This document shows positions 59,448-64,000 of a stretch of 64,000 bases of DNA, in pieces. A program made the translations under genes and the position numbers. The DNA lies in assembly GCF_025685395.1 (NCBI RefSeq), contig NZ_JAGSYA010000004.1, forward strand, positions 1,364,001 to 1,428,000, written 5' to 3'. The notes under the pieces were generated by a model. That model was not told where the DNA came from, made no database searches, and saw only the letters and a list, made by a program, of their open reading frames with translations. Position 1 is the first letter of the stretch. The number at the start of each line of letters is the position of its first letter. Source of the DNA: Terriglobus tenax (GTDB lineage Bacteria > Acidobacteriota > Terriglobia > Terriglobales > Acidobacteriaceae).

Positions 59448-60998
59448 ATGGCTGCAGTTGTTGACCGCACGGATGCACGTTTTGAGATGGCCAGCCGCGG
59501 ATGGAATGCGCGCTTCCCATTGTCTCCCGGTCAGGCTGTGGCACAGGTGGAGTATTGCACCAGTGCGGAGGACGTTCGCCGCGCGCTGCAGCTGGCTGTC
59601 GATCGAGGACAGCGGCCAACGGTGCGTTCCTCTGGACATTGTTACGAAGACTTTGTCGTGAACAACCCGGGCGGCGTGATGCTGGACGTAAGCATGATGG
59701 ATCACGTCAGCCTGGGTGAGACCCCCGGAAGCTACGTGATCCAACCCGGGGCCCGGCTGGGCACCGTGTATGAACGGCTGTACAAGCTGGGTGGCGTCGT
59801 CATACCCGGCGGAACGTGTTACACCGTGACCGCGGGCGGACATATCTCCGGCGGTGGCTATGGCACGCTGGCGCGGATGTACGGGCTTACCGTGGACTGG
59901 GTAACAGGCATTGAGATCGTTGTAGTGAATGCGGCCGGCAAAGCGGAAACGATCTACGCGGATGCGAAGCATCATCCGGAGCTGTTTCGAGCTCTGCGCG
60001 GTGGACAGGCTTCAAACTTCGGTGTCGTCACAGCCTTCCACTTCGCAAAGCTTCCTCCTTTGCCGCAGCAGGTTCTGCTGGCTAACATCTCGTGGGACTG
60101 GCGGGAGATGACGCGCGAGAAGTTTGTTCGCATTGTCACCACCTATGGCCAGTACTGGGAGAAGAACGACAGGAACCCGGCAACACGGCCCATGTTCACC
60201 GATCTGATCGTCAGTAACCGGGCCTCCGGACGTATTCATATTGGCCTGCAGTATGCGCAGATGCGTGGCGGCGACGAAGGCCGCGATGTGGTGCAGGAGT
60301 TTCTGAATCACTTTCAGACCTGCGGCCCGAGAGCGGATGCGCCCGCCGACTATGACAAGCCTGTGCCGGAGGGACAGCAGCCAAAGCCACTCATGGGCGA
60401 CACGGTCTGCTATGGCGAGCATCCGCTGCGGCAGATGAACTGGGTGGATTCCACGATCAGCGGCCAGGGCGGCAGCGGTCTGCCGGGCAGTGGCCGCAGC
60501 CGTGCGAAGTATAAGTCCACGTATATGAAGCAGGGATTTACCGATGCCGAAGCGAACACGCTATATGACCAGATGACAGGCGATGCTACACGAGGCCTGA
60601 TTCTTGCGATGGATTCCTATGGTGGAGCCGTCAACAATGTGGAGCGCATTGCCGATACCGCAATTCCGCAGCGCAGTTCCATTCTAAAGCTGCAGTACCA
60701 GAGCTACTGGAAGGATGCGGCAGATGATGCCTACCGCCTGAACGGAATCCGCCAGTGCTACCAGGCGATGTACTCTACGCCCGCGGCCGACCAGCGATAT
60801 CGCGGTGTTCCTTATCCGAACTCCCACTATGACGGCTGTTATATCAACTATCCGGATGTGGATATGCTGGAGCAGCCGGAGTGGACGACACTCTACTACG
60901 GCACGGGCGATCTGTACCCGATGTTGCAGCGGGTCAAGAAGACCTATGATCCGCATAACCTGTTCCATCACGCGATGTCGATCAGGCCACTCGCATGA
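59448..60998 (+). CDS. FAD-binding oxidoreductase, bicovalent flavin type (BBE)
   Basis: A 516-residue PCMH-fold flavoenzyme of the berberine-bridge/glucooligosaccharide-oxidase group. Flavin attachment residues are both visible: His in VRSSGHCYEDF (about residue 64) and Cys in GTCYTVTAGGHISGGG (about 125). The BBE C-terminal motif (NYPDVDM, VKKTYDPHNLFHHAMS) is present. Such enzymes oxidise sugar C1-OH groups to lactones, which fits the lactonase upstream. It has a strong GAGGAGG ribosome binding site but no signal peptide, odd for this mostly exported family. It overlaps the next gene as ATGA. Confidence 0.92.
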   Translation: MAAVVDRTDARFEMASRGWNARFPLSPGQAVAQVEYCTSAEDVRRALQLAVDRGQRPTVRSSGHCYEDFVVNNPGGVMLDVSMMDHVSLGETPGSYVIQPGARLGTVYERLYKLGGVVIPGGTCYTVTAGGHISGGGYGTLARMYGLTVDWVTGIEIVVVNAAGKAETIYADAKHHPELFRALRGGQASNFGVVTAFHFAKLPPLPQQVLLANISWDWREMTREKFVRIVTTYGQYWEKNDRNPATRPMFTDLIVSNRASGRIHIGLQYAQMRGGDEGRDVVQEFLNHFQTCGPRADAPADYDKPVPEGQQPKPLMGDTVCYGEHPLRQMNWVDSTISGQGGSGLPGSGRSRAKYKSTYMKQGFTDAEANTLYDQMTGDATRGLILAMDSYGGAVNNVERIADTAIPQRSSILKLQYQSYWKDAADDAYRLNGIRQCYQAMYSTPAADQRYRGVPYPNSHYDGCYINYPDVDMLEQPEWTTLYYGTGDLYPMLQRVKKTYDPHNLFHHAMSIRPLA

Positions 60999-61594
60999 CC
61001 ATAAGCCTCAACAAACCGACGCGCCGCAGCGTACTGCAGGGCATGGCAGGCGCCGCTGTGGTGGCGACTCCATTCGCAAAGGCATTTGCGTTGCCTGCAA
61101 GCGACATCACCTTCGAGCTGGATCGCGAAGGTGGATGGATTCATAGCCTTGTTGCCGGAAAGCATGTGCATAGCATGAGCGCCGAATCTCCATCCGCGAT
61201 GGCGTTCGCTGCCGATGCGCGACTGCTGCATGTGGCGCATGCTATCGCCGGTTATCGCGGCCTACCCACGGGCGCTGTCTCACACTACCGTGTGCATCGC
61301 AATGGCAGCCTGGCACTGGTAACGACACAGCCACTGTCGCTGGCCGCGGTAATTCCGCACCATATTGCTCTGTCGCAGGATGAGCAGATGCTGGCGATTG
61401 CCGCGGCCGAAGGCGGCATTCTGAATCTGCTTCGCGTGGATGAGCAACGCAGCGCGCATGAGGTAATTGCCACACACCGGAGGATCGGCGCATCGCTGCC
61501 GCAGAAGTTCCATTTCGATTCACAAGGCACGCTCTGTGTGGATGAACAGCAATATGCGATGCTCGATGGAAGACTTGCACGTATCGGAGGCTGA
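60995..61594 (+). CDS. Tat-exported half-size propeller-like protein
   Basis: A 199-residue protein with a Tat signal (TRRSVLQGMAGAAVVATPFA). The mature 170 residues carry propeller-like strands: SPSAMAFAADARLLHVAHAI, AVSHYRVHRNGSLALV, PHHIALSQDEQMLAIAAAEG and LPQKFHFDSQGTLCVDE, spaced as in the lactonase family but only about half the number of blades. It may be a truncated lactonase or a subunit of the flavoenzyme, whose stop it overlaps by four bases. I do not recognise a named family. Translation is coupled to both neighbours. Confidence 0.68.
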   Translation: MTISLNKPTRRSVLQGMAGAAVVATPFAKAFALPASDITFELDREGGWIHSLVAGKHVHSMSAESPSAMAFAADARLLHVAHAIAGYRGLPTGAVSHYRVHRNGSLALVTTQPLSLAAVIPHHIALSQDEQMLAIAAAEGGILNLLRVDEQRSAHEVIATHRRIGASLPQKFHFDSQGTLCVDEQQYAMLDGRLARIGG

Positions 61595-61597
61595 GAT

Positions 61598-62950
61598 TTG
61601 TCCCGTTCCCTTCTGCACAGCATTGGACTAACCGCGGCCCTGTTGTTACCGGTCACGGCGTGGCCGCAAAACTTTACCGAGGTCAAGCCTTCACCCCAGC
61701 AGACAGCATGGCAGGACCTTGAATTTGGTGTGATTCTTCACTTTGGCACAAATACTTTTCTGGACCGCGAGTGGGGCGATGGCACGGCTTCTCCGAAGGC
61801 CTTCAACCCGTCGGCACTGGATACGCGGCAATGGATGCGCGCCATCAAGGCGTCTGGCGCGAAGTATGTGGTGATGGTGGCCAAGCACCACGATGGCTTC
61901 TGCCTGTGGCCCACCGGGCAGACTGACTACAGCATCAAGGCGAGCCCATGGAAGGACGGCAAAGGCGACCTGGTGCGTGAAGCCGCAGAGGCAGCGCGCG
62001 CGGAGGGACTTCGCTTCGGGGTGTATCTCTCGCCCTGGGACCGTCACGAGCCGAAGTACAAGGACAACGCCGCCTACGATGCGTACTATCGCGCCGAGTT
62101 AGAAGAACTGGCGACGCACTACGGCGACCTGGTGGAGTTCTGGCTGGACGGAGCCGGCAGTGGGGGCCACATTTACGACTTCAAAAAGATTATCGAGACA
62201 CTGCGCACCTACCAGCCAAACACGATCGTCTTTGCCGACACGGCACTGTTTGAGTACGGCGATGCACGTTGGGCAGGCGATGAGAGCGGACGCGTGGAGT
62301 ATGAAAACTGGAACGTCGTTGACCGGCATGGCTACCTGCGCTGGCGTCCGATTGAAGTGGACACACCGCTGCGGAAGCTGCATTGGTTCTGGCACCCGAA
62401 CGACGAGGCGTCACTGAAGTCTGTCGATGAGCTGATGGACAGTTACGAGAACTCAGTCGGCAAGGGCGGGCAGTGGATGATGGGCGTTGCACCGGATGAT
62501 CGCGGACTGTTGCCGGATAGCGATGTGGCGCGATTGAAGGAGCTGGGCACGGAGATCCGGAAGAAGTATGGCCCTGAGGCGAACCTAGCTGTACATCATC
62601 TTGCAGCTCCGACAGAGACCGCCAAGGCGCTGGACAATGACCTGGAGACCTTCTGGAGTGCTCCCAAGGATTCTCGCTCCGCAGTGCTGGAAGTCCAGCT
62701 CGTGAAGGCCGCCACGGTCGACCGCACGCTGACGATGGAGTGGCTGACCGAGGGGCAGATGGTGCAGAGCTATCGTATTGAGGCACTGGTCAACGGAAGC
62801 TGGAAAACAATAACGGCAGGTCATGCGATCGGTCACAAAAAGATCGATCGCTTCCCTGCCGTTACCGCTAGCCGTTTTCGTTTGAATCTGCTCTCCACCG
62901 CGGGAACTGCGCGTATCCGTGAGTTCCAGGTCTTCGCAGCAGAAAAATAA
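61598..62950 (+). CDS. exported alpha-L-fucosidase (GH29) with C-terminal discoidin-like domain
   Basis: A 450-residue glycosidase. The start is TTG at 61598, supported by GGAGG seven bases upstream and a signal peptide (SRSLLHSIGLTAALLLPV). GH29 motifs: LEFGVILHFGTNTFLDREWG, AKYVVMVAKHHDGFCLWPTG and WLDGAGSGG, whose Asp near residue 182 is the expected nucleophile. The last 130 residues look like an F5/8 type C carbohydrate-binding domain (LDNDLETFWSAPKDSRSAVL). Likely function: removal of terminal fucose from external glycans. It is three bases after the half-propeller gene. Confidence 0.93.
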   Translation: MSRSLLHSIGLTAALLLPVTAWPQNFTEVKPSPQQTAWQDLEFGVILHFGTNTFLDREWGDGTASPKAFNPSALDTRQWMRAIKASGAKYVVMVAKHHDGFCLWPTGQTDYSIKASPWKDGKGDLVREAAEAARAEGLRFGVYLSPWDRHEPKYKDNAAYDAYYRAELEELATHYGDLVEFWLDGAGSGGHIYDFKKIIETLRTYQPNTIVFADTALFEYGDARWAGDESGRVEYENWNVVDRHGYLRWRPIEVDTPLRKLHWFWHPNDEASLKSVDELMDSYENSVGKGGQWMMGVAPDDRGLLPDSDVARLKELGTEIRKKYGPEANLAVHHLAAPTETAKALDNDLETFWSAPKDSRSAVLEVQLVKAATVDRTLTMEWLTEGQMVQSYRIEALVNGSWKTITAGHAIGHKKIDRFPAVTASRFRLNLLSTAGTARIREFQVFAAEK

Positions 62951-62962
62951 AACTGTGAGATC

Positions 62963-64000
62963 TTACGAGCGCACAGCCTTCCACTCCGCTACGCCGTACT
63001 CACCCAGCGCAACCTTACCGGATGCGTTGTTGCCCTGAACCGTTCCCGTGAAGTCCCAGTTCACTTCGTGCCCACTGACAGGCATGCGGGCGTGCAGCTT
63101 CAGCTGGTCACCGTGAACAGTTCCCTTCAGTTCGGCCTTGAAGATCGCACCGACCAACTGGCCGCTCACTTCGCTGGCGTTCTGCTGCAGATCGAAGGTC
63201 TGCTCTGCTGTGCCGCGCGTGTACTTCAGTGAGATGGACCACTTGCCTTCCACCTTCGCAGCGCCGGCCGGCACAACCGGGTTCTCATAGTGTCCGGGCC
63301 TGGTCAGCCCCTCGTAAATGGCAGTGGCAATCGTTGGAATCTCCGAAGCATCCAGCATGTACGGCATGATGGTGAGCGAGCTCTCCATCTTGTCGGGACG
63401 GACGCCGGAGCCGCCGTCGACCATGATGCGCGGCGTGCCTGCGTCTAGCCGCTCCACCATCTCGGTGCCAGTGATCTTCAACTGCTTCGCGTCCCAGTGG
63501 ATACGCAGGCGCGGCGAACGGTTGGAGAGGTCTTCAGGCTGCAAATATTCTATGCGTACGGAAGGCAGAGCCTTCACCTTATCGGCGATCTGATCGAGCC
63601 AACTCTTCCACTCACGCTGCTCAGCCTCGTGGTCGCGCTGGTACCACTTGTGGACCGCAGCAAGAATGCCCATGATCTCTTCCTTGCCGACCTTATAGGC
63701 GCGACCATAGTTGTGGTGCGGCGAAGCCTGGAACCATGCGGCCTTCACCAGGTCTGCCTGGCCGATCAGAAGTCCTGCAGCCTGCGGTCCGCGCATGCAC
63801 TTGCCGCCCGAATAGCCGACGAGCGATGCACCGTTCTTGATATGGATGTTCGGAGAGATGGGCTCTTCCGCGGCAGCATCGACAAAGACCGGAACGCCCT
63901 TCGTCTTCGCGACAGCGCAGATGGAAGGAATCGACAGCGGCCCCTTTTCCGCAGCGGGCGAGGAGAGGATGTAGATCATTGCCACCTTGTCGGTGAGTTT
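62963..64000 (-). CDS. SelA/DgaE-like PLP enzyme with C-terminal beta domain, partial
   Basis: The 3' 346 codons of a gene that enters from beyond the right edge. The PLP-fold part has VPVFVDAAAEEPI and GYSGGKCMRGPQAAGLLIG, with the cofactor Lys, as in selenocysteine synthase-like and D-glucosaminate-6-phosphate ammonia-lyase-like enzymes. After about 240 residues a separate beta-rich domain of some 95 residues follows (GKWSISLKYTRGTAEQTFDL, GTVQGNNASGKVALGEYGV). The fold is seen in other exported proteins of the group. It ends 12 bases from the convergent fucosidase gene. Amino-sugar-acid degradation is the contextual guess. Confidence 0.85.
   Translation of the reverse strand, partial: KLTDKVAMIYILSSPAAEKGPLSIPSICAVAKTKGVPVFVDAAAEEPISPNIHIKNGASLVGYSGGKCMRGPQAAGLLIGQADLVKAAWFQASPHHNYGRAYKVGKEEIMGILAAVHKWYQRDHEAEQREWKSWLDQIADKVKALPSVRIEYLQPEDLSNRSPRLRIHWDAKQLKITGTEMVERLDAGTPRIMVDGGSGVRPDKMESSLTIMPYMLDASEIPTIATAIYEGLTRPGHYENPVVPAGAAKVEGKWSISLKYTRGTAEQTFDLQQNASEVSGQLVGAIFKAELKGTVHGDQLKLHARMPVSGHEVNWDFTGTVQGNNASGKVALGEYGVAEWKAVRS

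Noticed and set aside
1-64000. CRISPR array, prophage or insertion sequence
   Set aside because: No regularly spaced repeats, transposase, integrase or phage structural genes were seen.

Overview
The window looks like chromosome of an acidobacterium of the class Terriglobia (Acidobacteriaceae; Terriglobus, Granulicella and Edaphobacter are the closest style). The lineage call rests on family content, not on a database match: two adjacent TIGR03435 proteins, a VWFA protein of the TIGR03436 type, a very large receptor with a carboxypeptidase-regulatory N-terminus, many exported peptidases and esterases, GC-rich codon use, and families of short intergenic repeats. No phage, insertion sequence, CRISPR array or integrase was seen.

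Layout. 1-6713: exported enzymes (M23 metallopeptidase-like, esterase), an AraC regulator, a small membrane protein and a TonB-dependent siderophore-type receptor with an unusual operator-like promoter. 6939-15834: envelope and housekeeping genes (TPR/AMIN/amidase_3 cell-wall amidase, alaS, a diguanylate cyclase, a DinB-fold protein, a DUF429-like protein coupled to recX). 15905-19853: an S9 peptidase, two paralogous small exported Tyr-rich proteins, OsmC and a zinc ribbon. 19917-24838: pheT without its OB-fold insert, a coiled-coil plus zapA pair, a bactofilin and an FmdE-like protein. 24835-32872: cation diffusion facilitator, hslVU, MBL hydrolase, a second beta-helical polymer-like protein, valS. 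33089-35880: ECF sigma / anti-sigma-like / periplasmic protein operon joined by ATGA overlaps, then a TPR protein. 35952-41132 (minus): the housekeeping block ispE, tRNA-Gln(UUG), prs, rplY, pth, rpsF, rpsR, rplI. 41208-45935: a giant PIG-L deacetylase, a Raf-kinase-inhibitor-like protein and an AIM24/TIGR00266 protein. 46113-53136: the Acidobacteria-specific block, with two TIGR03435 proteins, a BlaI/MecI-like operator, a receptor without a visible plug domain and a VWFA protein one base downstream. 53137-64000: an exported sugar-acid and glycan gene cluster rich in Tat signals (Gfo/Idh/MocA oxidoreductase, class V aminotransferase fold, mannonate dehydratase, SDR, lactonase, bicovalent FAD oxidase, half-propeller, GH29 fucosidase, SelA-like enzyme cut by the window end).

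The most promising material is the 46.1-53.1 kb block with its BlaI-type operator. Next come short repeats that supply the TAG stop codons of four different genes or lie in frame inside a coding sequence, a leaderless bicovalent flavoenzyme coupled to a Tat-tagged half propeller, and a palindrome shared upstream of the two small exported proteins.
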